NCBI RefSeq assembly: GCF_010994755.1
Contig: NZ_WHSB02000020.1
Coordinates: 1-64,000, forward strand
Reading direction: 5' to 3'
DNA: 64,000 nucleotides
Source: Shinella lacus
GTDB taxonomy: Bacteria; Pseudomonadota; Alphaproteobacteria; Rhizobiales; Rhizobiaceae
The translations under genes were made by a program, and so were the position numbers. Shown here one piece after another: positions 24,286-33,871 of this stretch. The first letter of the stretch is position 1, and each line of letters opens with the position of its first letter. The notes below the pieces were generated by a model. It saw nothing but the letters and a program-made list of their open reading frames with translations, was not told the DNA's origin and did no database searches.

Positions 24286-25355
24286 GGATATCCATCCTGC
24301 TGACGACCGTCGTGCTTGCCGCGACGGCGCTTGCCGGCTGCCAGAAGGAAGAGGAGGCGGCCGCACCGCCGCGGCCGGTCCTGTCGCTGGTCGTTACCCC
24401 GACCGCGCTGCCGGGCACGCGGTTTGCCGGCGTGGTGCAGGCGAAGGTGCAGGCCGCCCTCGGCTCGCGCGTCGCCGGGCGTCTCGTCTCGCGCACGGTG
24501 CATGTCGGCGATCTCGTGAAGAAGGGCGACGCGCTCGCCGTGCTCGACGCGACGGCCTATGAGCTTGCGGTGCGCTCAGCACGCGCCGAGCTTTCCAGCG
24601 CCGAAGCCACGCTGTCCAGCGCGGTGGCGACCGAGGAGCGGCAGAAGACGCTGCTCCAGTCGAATGCCGCCGCACAGGCCGCCGTCGAAAGCGCCGAACA
24701 GTCGCGCGAGGCGGCGGATGCCGGGCTGGTCAGGGCGCGCACCGCACTGGTGAAGGCGGAGGAACAGCTTTCCTACACCCGCATCCTGGCGGAATTCGAT
24801 GGCGTCGTCGTGGCGACGGGCGCCGAGGTCGGCCAGACCGTTTCGCCCGGCGAGGCGATCGTCACCGTCGCGCGGCCCGATGAGCGGGATGCCGTGGTCG
24901 ACATTCCGGAGACGGCGGAAAAAATCGCGATCGGCAGCCGGTTTGCGGTGTCGTTGCAGATCAATCCGGCCGTGAAGGTCATGGGCACGGTGCGCGAAGT
25001 CGCACCCTCCGCCGACGCCGTGACACGCACGCGCCGCGTCAAGATCGCGCTGGAGAACCCGCCGGAGACGGTGCGGCTCGGCACGACGATCACCGCCGAG
25101 CTGGAGGGGCCGGACCTGACCGCCATCATGATCCCCGAGACGGCGGTGCTCCTGAAGGACGGCAAGCCGCATGTCTGGCTCGTCGATGCCGGCAAGGGCG
25201 AGGTCCATCTCGCGCCGATCGAGACGGGTGCCGCCGCCAACCGCTATCTCCAGGTGGCAAGCGGGCTGAAGGATGGCGACCGCGTCGTCACCGCCGGGGT
25301 GAACAGCCTCGAAGAAGGCCAGAAAGTCAGAATCGAAGACGGGGCAAGCCTATGA
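24282..25355 (+). CDS. RND efflux periplasmic adaptor, lipoprotein (second)
   Basis: A 357-residue MFP paralogue with a lipoprotein signal (LAATALAGC, Cys19) followed by QKEEEAAAPPRPV. Visible are ALGSRVAGRLVSRTVHVGDLVKKGDALAVLD (lipoyl), a coiled hairpin and LSYTRILAEFDGVVVATGAEVGQTVSPGE. It overlaps both the first adaptor and the permease by ATGA. Two adaptors serving one permease recall the Pseudomonas TriAB-TriC pump, in which both are required. Confidence 0.92.
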   Translation: MRISILLTTVVLAATALAGCQKEEEAAAPPRPVLSLVVTPTALPGTRFAGVVQAKVQAALGSRVAGRLVSRTVHVGDLVKKGDALAVLDATAYELAVRSARAELSSAEATLSSAVATEERQKTLLQSNAAAQAAVESAEQSREAADAGLVRARTALVKAEEQLSYTRILAEFDGVVVATGAEVGQTVSPGEAIVTVARPDERDAVVDIPETAEKIAIGSRFAVSLQINPAVKVMGTVREVAPSADAVTRTRRVKIALENPPETVRLGTTITAELEGPDLTAIMIPETAVLLKDGKPHVWLVDAGKGEVHLAPIETGAAANRYLQVASGLKDGDRVVTAGVNSLEEGQKVRIEDGASL

Positions 25356-28300
25356 AGAAATTCAACCTTTCGGACTGGGCGCTCGATCACTCGTCGCTCG
25401 TCTGGTACTTCATGATCGTCTTCGCGCTGCTCGGCTTCTTCACCTACCAGAATCTCGGCCGCGAGGAGGATCCCTCCTTCACCATCAAGATCATGACGAT
25501 CAGCGCCGCCTGGCCCGGCGCCTCGGTGGAAGAAACGACATTGCAGGTGACGGAGCGCATCGAGCGCAAGCTGGAAGAGCTGGAATCGCTCGATTTCACC
25601 CGCTCCATCACCACGCCCGGCCAGACGCTGATCTTCGTCAACCTGAAGCCGACGACGCGCGCGCGCGACGTGGCGCCGACCTGGGTGACGGTGCGCAACA
25701 TGATCAACGACATCCGTGGCGACTTCCCGTCCGGCGTCGTCGGCCCTGCCTTCAACGATCGATTCGGCGACGTCTTCGGCAATATCTACGCCTTCACCTC
25801 CGATGGACTGACCTCGCGCCAGCTACGCGACTATGTGGAAGACGCCCGCCGGCAGATCCTCACCGTTCCCAATGTCGGCAAGGTCGATCTCGTCGGCGCG
25901 CAGGACGAGGTGATTTACCTTGAATTCTCGACGCGGCAACTCGCGGCGCTGGGCATCTCCACACAGCAGGTCGTCTCGACGCTCCAGGCGCAGAATGCCA
26001 TCGCGCCCTCCGGCGTGGTGCAGGCCGGCGGCGAGCGCGTCAGCGTGCGCGTCGGCGGGCAGTTTTCCTCAGAGGCGAGCCTTCGCGACGTCAATCTCAG
26101 GGTCAACAATCGCTTCTTCCGCCTGAGCGACATCGCCACCATAACCCGCGGCTACGAAGACCCGCCATCGGCGCTGTTCCGTTTCAATGGCGAGGCGGCG
26201 ATCGGGCTTGCCATCGGCATGAAGCAGGGCTCGAACCTGCTGGAATTCGGCGCGGCCGTGGAGAAGGAAATCGAGCTTCTCTCGCATGACCTGCCGATCG
26301 GCGTCGATGTGCATCTCGTTTCCGACCAGCCTAAGGTGGTCGAGGAGGCGGTGTCCGGGTTCACGCGGGCGCTGTTCGAGGCGGTCATCATCGTGCTCGC
26401 CGTCAGCTTCGTCAGCCTCGGCATCCGCGCCGGCCTCGTCGTTGCGCTCTCCATTCCGCTGACGCTCGCGATCACCTTCGTCTTCATGTATTACGACGGT
26501 ATATCCTTGCAGCGCATTTCGCTGGGCGCGCTCATCATCGCGCTCGGCCTGCTCGTCGACGACGCGATGATCGCGGTGGAAATGATGGTGGCGCGGCTGG
26601 AGGCTGGCGATACGCTGCGCAAGGCCGCCACCTATGTCTATACGTCCACCGCCTTTCCCATGCTCACCGGCACGCTGGTGACGGTGGCGGGCTTCATCCC
26701 GATCGGCCTAAACAACAGTGCTGCCGGCGAATTCACCTTCAGCCTCTTCGTCGTCATCGCCATTTCGCTCGTCGTGTCCTGGGTGGTCGCGGTGGTCTTC
26801 GCGCCGCTGCTTGGCGTCGCGATCCTGCCGAAGACCATGAAGAACCTCCATGGGCAGAAGGGCTGGTTCGCCCGCACCTTCGCGCGCCTGCTCGATACCT
26901 GCATGCACTGGAAATGGATGACCATCGTTGCGACCGTGCTGGTCTTCGGCCTATCGGTCTTCGCCATGCGCTTCGTGCAGGAGCAGTTCTTCCCGTCCTC
27001 TGACCGGCCGGAACTCATCGTCGACTGGTCTTTGCCGCAAAACGCCTCGATTGCCGAGACCAATGCGCAGATTGCCAAGTTTGAAGAGGAGAAGCTGAAG
27101 GGCAATCCCGATATCGAGCGCTGGTCGTCCTATGTCGGCCAGGGCGCGGTGCGCTTCCTGCTCTCCTTCGACGTGCAGCCGCCGTCGCCGGCCTTCGGCC
27201 AGACGGTCATCGTCGCCAAGGATCTGGAGGCGCGCGATCGTCTGAGGGCCGATCTCCAGGCCTATCTGCGCGAAACCTTCGTCGGCACGGATGCGCTGGT
27301 CAAGCTGCTCGACATCGGCCCGCCGGTCGGCCGGCCGATCCAGTATCGCGTCAGCGGCCCGGATATCGAAGAGGTGCGCAAACATGCGCTCGCCTTCGGC
27401 GAACTCATCGGCAAGGACGACCGGCTCGGCGATATCGTCTACGACTGGAACGAGCCGGCCCGCGTGGTGAAGGTCGATGTGCTGCAGGACAAGGCCCGGC
27501 AGTTGGGCGTCACCTCGCAGGATATCGCTTCGGCGCTGAACGGCGTGGTCGGCGGCACGACCGTCACCCAGGTCCGCGACGACGTCTACCTGATCGACAT
27601 CATCGGCCGGGCGCGGGCGGGCGAGCGCGAATCCATCGAGACGCTGCGCCAGCTCCAGCTTCCGACGGCAAACGGCACCTCCGTGCCGCTCGCAGCCGTG
27701 GCGAACTTCCGCTACGAGATGGAGCAGCCCGTGGTCTGGCGCCGCTCGCGCGAGCCCACCATCACCGTCAAGGCCAGCATCACCGGCGGCGTGCAGCCGG
27801 CGACGATCGTCGCGCAGCTCGACAAGGACGTGTCCGCCTTCAGCGAAAGCCTGCCGACCGGCTACCATGTGGAAGTGGGCGGCACGGTCGAAGAAAGCGC
27901 GGACAGCCAGGCGCCGATCGTGGCCGTCGTGCCGCTGATGCTGTTTGCCATGGCGACGATCCTGATGGTGCAACTCCAGAGTTTCTCGCGGCTGTTCCTC
28001 GTCTTCGCGGTGGCGCCGCTGGCGCTCATCGGGGTGGTCGTGGCCCTTCTCAGCAGCGGCGCACCGCTCGGCTTCGTTGCCATCCTGGGTGTGCTGGCGC
28101 TGATCGGCATCCTCATCCGAAACTCCGTCATCCTCGTCGTGCAGATCGAGGAGCTGAGGCGGGAGGGCATGCATGCGTGGGATGCGGTGCGCGAGGCGAC
28201 GGAACATCGCATGCGGCCGATCCTGCTGACGGCGGCGGCGGCGAGCCTTGCGCTCATCCCCATCTCCCGGGAGGTGTTCTGGGGGCCGATGGCCTATGCC

Positions 28301-28441
28301 ATGATGGGCGGCATCATCGTCGGCACCGTGCTGACGCTGCTCTTCCTGCCCGCCCTCTACATCGCCTGGTTCCGCATCAAGCCGTCGGAAAAGGCAGAGG
28401 CCGCCCCGCCGCCCGAAGCCGAACCCCAGGAGGCGGCATGA
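25352..28441 (+). CDS. RND multidrug efflux permease (AcrB/MexF/TriC-like)
   Basis: A 1029-residue HAE1-type proton-driven inner-membrane pump. TM1 near residues 14-34; two large periplasmic loops; the TM4 proton-relay acidic pair is visible in LIIALGLLVDDAMIAVEMMVARL; a second TM block follows after about residue 860 (PIVAVVPLMLFAMATILMVQL). The periplasmic start YQNLGREEDPSFTIKIMTISAAWPGAS is typical of the TriC/VexB-like branch. No outer-membrane factor follows it; the NodT-type protein at 14-16 kb is a candidate partner. Confidence 0.93.
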   Translation: MKKFNLSDWALDHSSLVWYFMIVFALLGFFTYQNLGREEDPSFTIKIMTISAAWPGASVEETTLQVTERIERKLEELESLDFTRSITTPGQTLIFVNLKPTTRARDVAPTWVTVRNMINDIRGDFPSGVVGPAFNDRFGDVFGNIYAFTSDGLTSRQLRDYVEDARRQILTVPNVGKVDLVGAQDEVIYLEFSTRQLAALGISTQQVVSTLQAQNAIAPSGVVQAGGERVSVRVGGQFSSEASLRDVNLRVNNRFFRLSDIATITRGYEDPPSALFRFNGEAAIGLAIGMKQGSNLLEFGAAVEKEIELLSHDLPIGVDVHLVSDQPKVVEEAVSGFTRALFEAVIIVLAVSFVSLGIRAGLVVALSIPLTLAITFVFMYYDGISLQRISLGALIIALGLLVDDAMIAVEMMVARLEAGDTLRKAATYVYTSTAFPMLTGTLVTVAGFIPIGLNNSAAGEFTFSLFVVIAISLVVSWVVAVVFAPLLGVAILPKTMKNLHGQKGWFARTFARLLDTCMHWKWMTIVATVLVFGLSVFAMRFVQEQFFPSSDRPELIVDWSLPQNASIAETNAQIAKFEEEKLKGNPDIERWSSYVGQGAVRFLLSFDVQPPSPAFGQTVIVAKDLEARDRLRADLQAYLRETFVGTDALVKLLDIGPPVGRPIQYRVSGPDIEEVRKHALAFGELIGKDDRLGDIVYDWNEPARVVKVDVLQDKARQLGVTSQDIASALNGVVGGTTVTQVRDDVYLIDIIGRARAGERESIETLRQLQLPTANGTSVPLAAVANFRYEMEQPVVWRRSREPTITVKASITGGVQPATIVAQLDKDVSAFSESLPTGYHVEVGGTVEESADSQAPIVAVVPLMLFAMATILMVQLQSFSRLFLVFAVAPLALIGVVVALLSSGAPLGFVAILGVLALIGILIRNSVILVVQIEELRREGMHAWDAVREATEHRMRPILLTAAAASLALIPISREVFWGPMAYAMMGGIIVGTVLTLLFLPALYIAWFRIKPSEKAEAAPPPEAEPQEAA

Positions 28442-28785
28442 GTCGCCTCATATTTTCGCCCATCTCCGCCGTCATGGCTTTTCGCGGCGATGTTTTGACG
28501 CATGGGCAGGCAGGGGAGATTGCGTTTTTTTTGCCGCACCCGCTGTGAAAAAGCCCGTGGAAAAAGTTGATTTTCAACGCCAAAGGGGGAAGCGTCTTTT
28601 CAGGCCGTAACGAATGTGCAAGGGATTTGCTCCATGGTATCGGCGGGGGCCGCATGGGTGGGACAAGGTTTGGTCATGGGACTTGACGAGACGTTGGAAC
28701 TGCATGTCTATGGCGCCCTGTCGTGGCAAGCGGCTGGCTCTTGCCCCGTGCCTTGTGTGGCACGGTCGAAGGGAAATGCAGTGTG
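28442..28785. promoter_or_regulatory. Intergenic region before kpsD-like gene
   Basis: 344 bp with no credible gene. A possible promoter for the capsule gene is TTGACG (28683-28688) with a 17-nt spacer to GTCTAT (28706-28711), about 75 nt before the ATG. A run of T at 28527-28534 may help end the RND transcript, but no clean stem precedes it. Confidence 0.35.
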
Positions 28786-30003
28786 ATGATCGTAATTGAA
28801 GACGTGAACAGGCCGCGCAAGGGTTTGAACGCATTCGTGCGTGTTCTCGCGGCGGGTTGCCTGTTGACGCTGGCCGGATGTGTCGTTCCCAGCGATGGTC
28901 CGTTGACCCACGAGGTCCTGTCCGCTGGTGCCGGCGGCAAATCTTACGAAATTCCCCAGACGAAGCTGATCTTCGACGTGGTGAGCGTCGACCAGCGCGT
29001 CGCCAACAGCGTCAGCGCGGCCACGCGCCTCGGCCTGTCCAGCACGTTCGGCTTCGGCGGCGGCGGCGGCACGCCGGTCATCGGTATCGGCGACCGCGTG
29101 GATGTCACGATCTTTGAAGCGGGACCGGACGGCCTGTTCTCCACGGCGGAGCGCAAGTCGACGACCATTCCCGTCATCGTGCAGCCGGACGGCCACGGCC
29201 AGATCCCCTATGTCGGCTCCGTCCGGTTCGCCGGCATGACGATCGATTCGGCGCGCGCGACCATCGTCGATGCGCTGAAGGCCAAGGCCGTCGAGCCCGA
29301 CGTGATCGTCACGCTTGCCGGCAATGCCTCGCGCACCGTGTCCATCCAGGGCGATGTGAACAAGTCGGCCATCGTGCCGCTTGGCCTCAGCGGCCAGCGT
29401 CTCAGCGAAGTGATCGCCATGGCGGGCGGTGCGGCCAAGCCGTCCTACGACACCTATGTAACCCTCAAGCGCGGCGGCAAGTCGCGCAGCGTGCTGCTCC
29501 AGTCGGTCATCGACAGCCCGAAGGACGACATCTACGTCAAGCCGGACGACCAGATCTACCTGACCTATGATCCGCAGACCTTCGCGGCCCTCGGCCAGAC
29601 GAAAAAGAGCGGCAAGATCCCGTTCGATGCGGCCAAGCTCAGCCTCGTCGAGGCCGCCGCGCTGGCTGGTGGCGGCAATGTCGCGACGGCGGACCCGAAG
29701 GGCTATTTCGTCTTCCGTTACGAGGATGAAAGCGTCTACCGCAGCGTCGTCGGCGATGACCGGTTCCGTGACCTGATCTCGCGCGGCATGATGCCGGATT
29801 CGGAAGGCCGCTATCCGATCGTCTATCGCCTCGATCTGGGTGCGACGCAGAGCTACATCGTCGCGCAGAACTTCCCCGTGCGGAACAAGGACGTGGTCTA
29901 TCTGGCGCGCCATGTCGCTACGGACCTCGCGAAGTTCCTGACGATTGTCTCCAGCGGCTCGACCGCGGCCTACAATATCCAGCGTACGGCGGACCTGCTG
30001 TAA
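28786..30003 (+). CDS. Capsule export outer-membrane protein (Wza/KpsD-like)
   Basis: A 405-residue polysaccharide-export (OPX) protein. The leader ends in lipobox LTLAGC, followed by VVPSDGPLTHEV. Poly_export domain: VIGIGDRVDVTIFEAGPDGLF; then SLBB-type beta-grasp repeats (VSIQGDVNKSAIVPLGLSGQRLSEVIAMAGG and the second ending YIVAQNFPVRNKDVVYLARH). It forms the outer-membrane/periplasmic channel for polysaccharide export. It heads the plus-strand capsule genes. Confidence 0.88.
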   Translation: MIVIEDVNRPRKGLNAFVRVLAAGCLLTLAGCVVPSDGPLTHEVLSAGAGGKSYEIPQTKLIFDVVSVDQRVANSVSAATRLGLSSTFGFGGGGGTPVIGIGDRVDVTIFEAGPDGLFSTAERKSTTIPVIVQPDGHGQIPYVGSVRFAGMTIDSARATIVDALKAKAVEPDVIVTLAGNASRTVSIQGDVNKSAIVPLGLSGQRLSEVIAMAGGAAKPSYDTYVTLKRGGKSRSVLLQSVIDSPKDDIYVKPDDQIYLTYDPQTFAALGQTKKSGKIPFDAAKLSLVEAAALAGGGNVATADPKGYFVFRYEDESVYRSVVGDDRFRDLISRGMMPDSEGRYPIVYRLDLGATQSYIVAQNFPVRNKDVVYLARHVATDLAKFLTIVSSGSTAAYNIQRTADLL

Positions 30004-30060
30004 CCAGCAGACGCCGGCCGCTGATGCGGGCGCTCGATTTCGGCTGATCGAGTTTTGACC

Positions 30061-30116
30061 CTGGAGTCTGTCTGGTTCATCCTGAATCAGACAGACTCCA
30101 GGTTTCTCTGTTTCCG
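30061..30116 (+). terminator. Long perfect inverted repeat / terminator
   Basis: CTGGAGTCTGTCTG / CAGACAGACTCCAG, 14 bp without mismatch, 13-nt loop extendable by four more pairs, followed by gtttctctgtttc. It sits between the kpsD-like gene and kpsC and may end or attenuate transcription there. Confidence 0.7.
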
Positions 30117-30173
30117 TTTGTCTTTTCGGGAAAGCCGGTCCCCGCTTTTCCCTGACAAACTCTAGAGGGCTGC

Positions 30174-32201
30174 ATGGCCGGTCGGGCACGCAAAACCTAC
30201 GCACTTCTTTCCTTCGGTCTCTGGCAGCAGCGGGACGATATTTCCCGCTTGCTCGACGCCGAGATCGTCGCCTGGCCTTTCGCGCTGCCGGGACGGATCG
30301 ATGGTTTCATCGGCTGGGGACGCAAGGCTTCCGGCCGCAGGGCCGCGTGGCTTGCAGCGCGCTCGGGCAAAGAAGTGATCACCCTCGAAGACGGCTTCCT
30401 GCGTGGTTTCTCGCCGGGGCAGGGGGAGCCAAGCCATTCGTTTGTGGTGGACCGGGACGGCATCTATTTCGATGCGCTCCATCCGAGTGGCCTTGACCGG
30501 CTGCTCTCCCGGCCGGTCACCGACGCCGCAGCGCTCGACCGGGCGCGCCGGCTGATGGCGCTGCTGCGTCATGAGCGCCTGTCGAAATACAACAACAGCC
30601 CGCTGCTCACGCCCGCGGCCGCAGGCGTGCCGGTGGGCCGGCCGTTCGTGCTGCTCGTCGATCAGGTGGCGGGCGATGCCTCGATTGCCGGGGCGGGGGC
30701 GAGTGCGGCGAGTTTCCGCGCCATGCTGGAGCATGCGGCCGCCAACAATCCGGGCAAGACGCTGGTCGTGCGCATGCATCCGGCGGCAGGTGACCGCAGC
30801 CTGCTGCGGCAGGCGGCAACCGCCATGGGCATCGAGATCACCGTGCCCGGCCGCATGAACCCCTGGCCTCTGCTGGAAGCGGCCGACAGCGTCTACACCG
30901 TGTCGAGCCAGCTTGGCTTCGAGGCGCTGATGGCGGACCGCGCGGTCCATTGTTTCGGCACCACATATTATTCCGGCCGCGGCCTCACCGTCGATCACAA
31001 TGTTCTGTCCGCCGGGCGGTCGCCGGCCTCGCTGGAGCAGGTCTTTCACGCCGCCTATATCGACTATTCGCTCTATCTTGACCTGCACACACGCCAACCC
31101 TGCACGCCGGAACACGCCGTGCAGCAGGCGATCACGGTGCGTGACCAGCGTGCGCGCATCGAGCGCAAGGTTTTCACCGCCGGATTTTCTCCCTGGAAGC
31201 GTAGGGCCATGACGCCCTTCCTGAAGGGCATGGCCGGTGGGCCGGTGCATGCACGCTCGCTGGACGCCGCCGCGGCGGCTGCGCAGGCGGCCGAGGGGAT
31301 AGTCGCCGTCTGGGGCAGCGATGCGGCTTTGCCCGCCGACGTGCCCGCCATCCGGCTCGAAGACGGCTTCATTCGTTCCCGGGGCCTCGGTGTCAACCTG
31401 ACGATGCCCTCCTCCATCGCGCTTGATGGCGAGCATGTCTATTACGATGCGCGTGGCGAAAGCCGGCTGGAGGCGCTGATCGCCCATGGTGGTTTCGATG
31501 AAAGCCTCAAGGCACGGGCACGCGATCTCGTCCGCCTGCTGATCCAGCGCGGCATTTCCAAATACAATCTCGGGACGGATGCCGATCTGCCGGTCGTGAC
31601 CGAAGGCCGGACCAAGATCCTCGTGCCGGGGCAGGTGGAGAAGGACGCCTCGATCCGCTACGGCTCCCCCGAGATCCACTCCAATGCCGCGCTGGTGGGC
31701 GCCGTGCGCGCGCTGTTTCCCGAGGCCTTCATCGTCTACAAGGCGCATCCGGACGTGGTTTCCGGCGTGCGTGACGGCGGCGCTGAGCCGCAGGAAGCCG
31801 ATCTCACTGTCGGCAGTGGCGATATCCTGCAATGGATCGGCTGGGCGGACCGGGTCGAGACCATGACCTCGCTTGCCGGCTTCGAGGCGCTGCTGCGCGG
31901 GAAGGCCGTCGGCGTTCATGGCGCGCCGTTCTATGCGGGCTGGGGGCTCACCGACGATCGCCTGGCCATTCCCCGTCGGACGCGCCGTATCGATCTGGAA
32001 ACGCTCGTCGCCGCGAGCCTGATTCTCTACCCGCTCTATGTGCACCCGCTGAGCGGTTTGCCATGCCGGCCGGAGGACCTTGTGGAAGAAATTTCCGCCG
32101 GCGCCTTGAAATCGCCCGGACTGGCGCAGAAGCTCTTTTTGTGTGCGGCGCAACAAATCAACCGTGTCGGGGTGTTGCTTCGCGACTCGCGGTTGCGGTA
32201 A
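30174..32201 (+). CDS. kpsC: Capsule beta-Kdo transferase KpsC
   Basis: A 675-residue tandem enzyme. KpsC builds the beta-linked Kdo linker on lysophosphatidylglycerol that anchors group-2-type capsules. Two homologous halves are visible: ITLEDGFLRGFSPGQGEPSH with the YSGRGLTVDH motif in the first, and IRLEDGFIRSRGLGVNLT with FYAGWGLTDDR in the second, along with KYN and KAHPDVV-type sites. The pair of GT domains is the family hallmark. It is followed by kpsS on the same strand. Confidence 0.92.
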   Translation: MAGRARKTYALLSFGLWQQRDDISRLLDAEIVAWPFALPGRIDGFIGWGRKASGRRAAWLAARSGKEVITLEDGFLRGFSPGQGEPSHSFVVDRDGIYFDALHPSGLDRLLSRPVTDAAALDRARRLMALLRHERLSKYNNSPLLTPAAAGVPVGRPFVLLVDQVAGDASIAGAGASAASFRAMLEHAAANNPGKTLVVRMHPAAGDRSLLRQAATAMGIEITVPGRMNPWPLLEAADSVYTVSSQLGFEALMADRAVHCFGTTYYSGRGLTVDHNVLSAGRSPASLEQVFHAAYIDYSLYLDLHTRQPCTPEHAVQQAITVRDQRARIERKVFTAGFSPWKRRAMTPFLKGMAGGPVHARSLDAAAAAAQAAEGIVAVWGSDAALPADVPAIRLEDGFIRSRGLGVNLTMPSSIALDGEHVYYDARGESRLEALIAHGGFDESLKARARDLVRLLIQRGISKYNLGTDADLPVVTEGRTKILVPGQVEKDASIRYGSPEIHSNAALVGAVRALFPEAFIVYKAHPDVVSGVRDGGAEPQEADLTVGSGDILQWIGWADRVETMTSLAGFEALLRGKAVGVHGAPFYAGWGLTDDRLAIPRRTRRIDLETLVAASLILYPLYVHPLSGLPCRPEDLVEEISAGALKSPGLAQKLFLCAAQQINRVGVLLRDSRLR

Positions 32202-32371
32202 ACTTGGCTCGAAACCGTGGGACGGTCCGAGTCGCCTCAGGATGCGGGTATCTGCCAGTCGAGGGGCTGGCGGCAAAAATCGGGGAATAGAGTAGATGTG
32301 GTTGCTAAAACGGCGCCTTTGTGCGAATACCATTCTACCCAGCATCACATTTTGAGTAGAGCCGACCTGTC

Positions 32372-33787
32372 ATGAGCGTACAGCATGATAACGATATGAA
32401 GGTTGGCCGCTCCGACGCCGAAGCCAATGGTGCTGCGCGTGGATCCCGGCTGATCAATCTGTCGCTGCGTCGCAAACTTTCCAAGCGCTTTCCCTCCAAG
32501 AGTGCGCCGCGCGTGCTCCTGTTGCAGGGTCCGGTCGGCCCGTTCTTCCGCAAGGCCCAGGCGCTGCTCAACGATAGTGGCTTCGACACTTGGCGCATCT
32601 GTTTCAATGCCGGCGACAGGCTTTTTGCCCGCGGCAACAAGATCTTGCACTTTTCCGGCACCGCGGACGTCTGGCGCGACTGGTTCACGGAAATCGTCGG
32701 CGAGCACGGCTTCGACTATGTGGTTCTCTTCGGCTGCGAGCGCGATATCCACAAGATCGCGATCGAGCAATGCACGGCTGTGAACATCCCCGTGCTCAGC
32801 CTGGAAGAGGGTTACATCCGTCCCGGCTTCGTGACGATGGAGACCGGCGGCAACAATTGGCGTTCGCCGATCGCCGGCTTGCTGCCCTCCGAAAAGGATG
32901 AGGACAAGCGCCGGGAGCGCCCGCGGACGACGAATTATCCCTCGTCCTTCGGCGCGATGGCGACTTACGCCTTCACCTATTTTTCCGTGCGCGGCATCTT
33001 CTCGACGCTGAGCGAACGCAAGTTGTTCCACAAGCACAAGCGGTCGCTGGCGCCTGAGGCCTTCTACTGGGTCAAGAACTATTACCGGAAGTTCCGCAAC
33101 CTCGGCAGCAATTATCGCAGCATGGAACGGTTGCTGGAGCATCACGACAAGAAATATTACCTGGTGCCGCTGCAGGTGCATGACGATAGCCAGCTTGGTG
33201 CCGCAGCGAGCGGCTGGAACAACCAGAAGCTCATCCTCAAGACGATCGTGTCCTTCGCGCGAAATGCTCCGCCGACCCATCAGCTGGTGTTCAAGATTCA
33301 CCCGATGGAGCGCGGCCACAGCCAGGACAAGCAGTTCATCCGTCAGGTCGGCGTGCTCAACAATGTCTCCGACCGGATCCACATTCTCGACAGCGGTTCG
33401 CTCGGCCTGATGACGCGGCATGCGGCGGGCATGGTGACGATCAACAGCACATCCGGCCTGTCGGCGCTTCAGCATGGCATTCCGCTTGCCGTTCTCGGGC
33501 AGGCCTTCTACCGCCATCCCTCGCTCGCCTTCTGTGTCAACAAGGGCATCGAGCTCGATAGTTTCTGGTCGTCCGGCCATGTGGGCTCGGCGGCGCTGCG
33601 GCGCGACTACCTCAACTGGATTGCCCAGCAATGCCTGCATCCCGGCGATTATTACGCCTATGAGGGCATCGAGGTCGCGACCAATTCGCTTCTGGAAAAG
33701 CTTCGCGCCATGGACGAAGACGCACGGGCCGCCGGCCAGTTGCCCCGGGCCAGCAACGTCCTGCCCCTGCTCGCGCAATCGCAGTAG
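32372..33787 (+). CDS. kpsS: Capsule beta-Kdo transferase KpsS (RkpJ-like)
   Basis: A 471-residue single-unit Kdo transferase that adds the first Kdo to the lipid anchor in the Escherichia group-2 system. Motifs: VLLLQGPVGPFFRKAQALL, LSLEEGYIRPGFVTME, FKIHPMERGHSQD and TINSTSGLSALQHGIPLAVLGQAFY. A basic N-terminal extension of about 45 residues precedes the domain. It is convergent with the kpsT-kpsM-kpsE group, so the capsule genes form two facing transcripts. Confidence 0.9.
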   Translation: MSVQHDNDMKVGRSDAEANGAARGSRLINLSLRRKLSKRFPSKSAPRVLLLQGPVGPFFRKAQALLNDSGFDTWRICFNAGDRLFARGNKILHFSGTADVWRDWFTEIVGEHGFDYVVLFGCERDIHKIAIEQCTAVNIPVLSLEEGYIRPGFVTMETGGNNWRSPIAGLLPSEKDEDKRRERPRTTNYPSSFGAMATYAFTYFSVRGIFSTLSERKLFHKHKRSLAPEAFYWVKNYYRKFRNLGSNYRSMERLLEHHDKKYYLVPLQVHDDSQLGAAASGWNNQKLILKTIVSFARNAPPTHQLVFKIHPMERGHSQDKQFIRQVGVLNNVSDRIHILDSGSLGLMTRHAAGMVTINSTSGLSALQHGIPLAVLGQAFYRHPSLAFCVNKGIELDSFWSSGHVGSAALRRDYLNWIAQQCLHPGDYYAYEGIEVATNSLLEKLRAMDEDARAAGQLPRASNVLPLLAQSQ

Positions 33788-33871
33788 GGCCGGCTAATCT
33801 CTCATAGGCATGCCTTTTTCAAACCCTCGGGACGCTCCCGGGGCCGAGATGTTTGCGCTTCTCAGAAAAAC

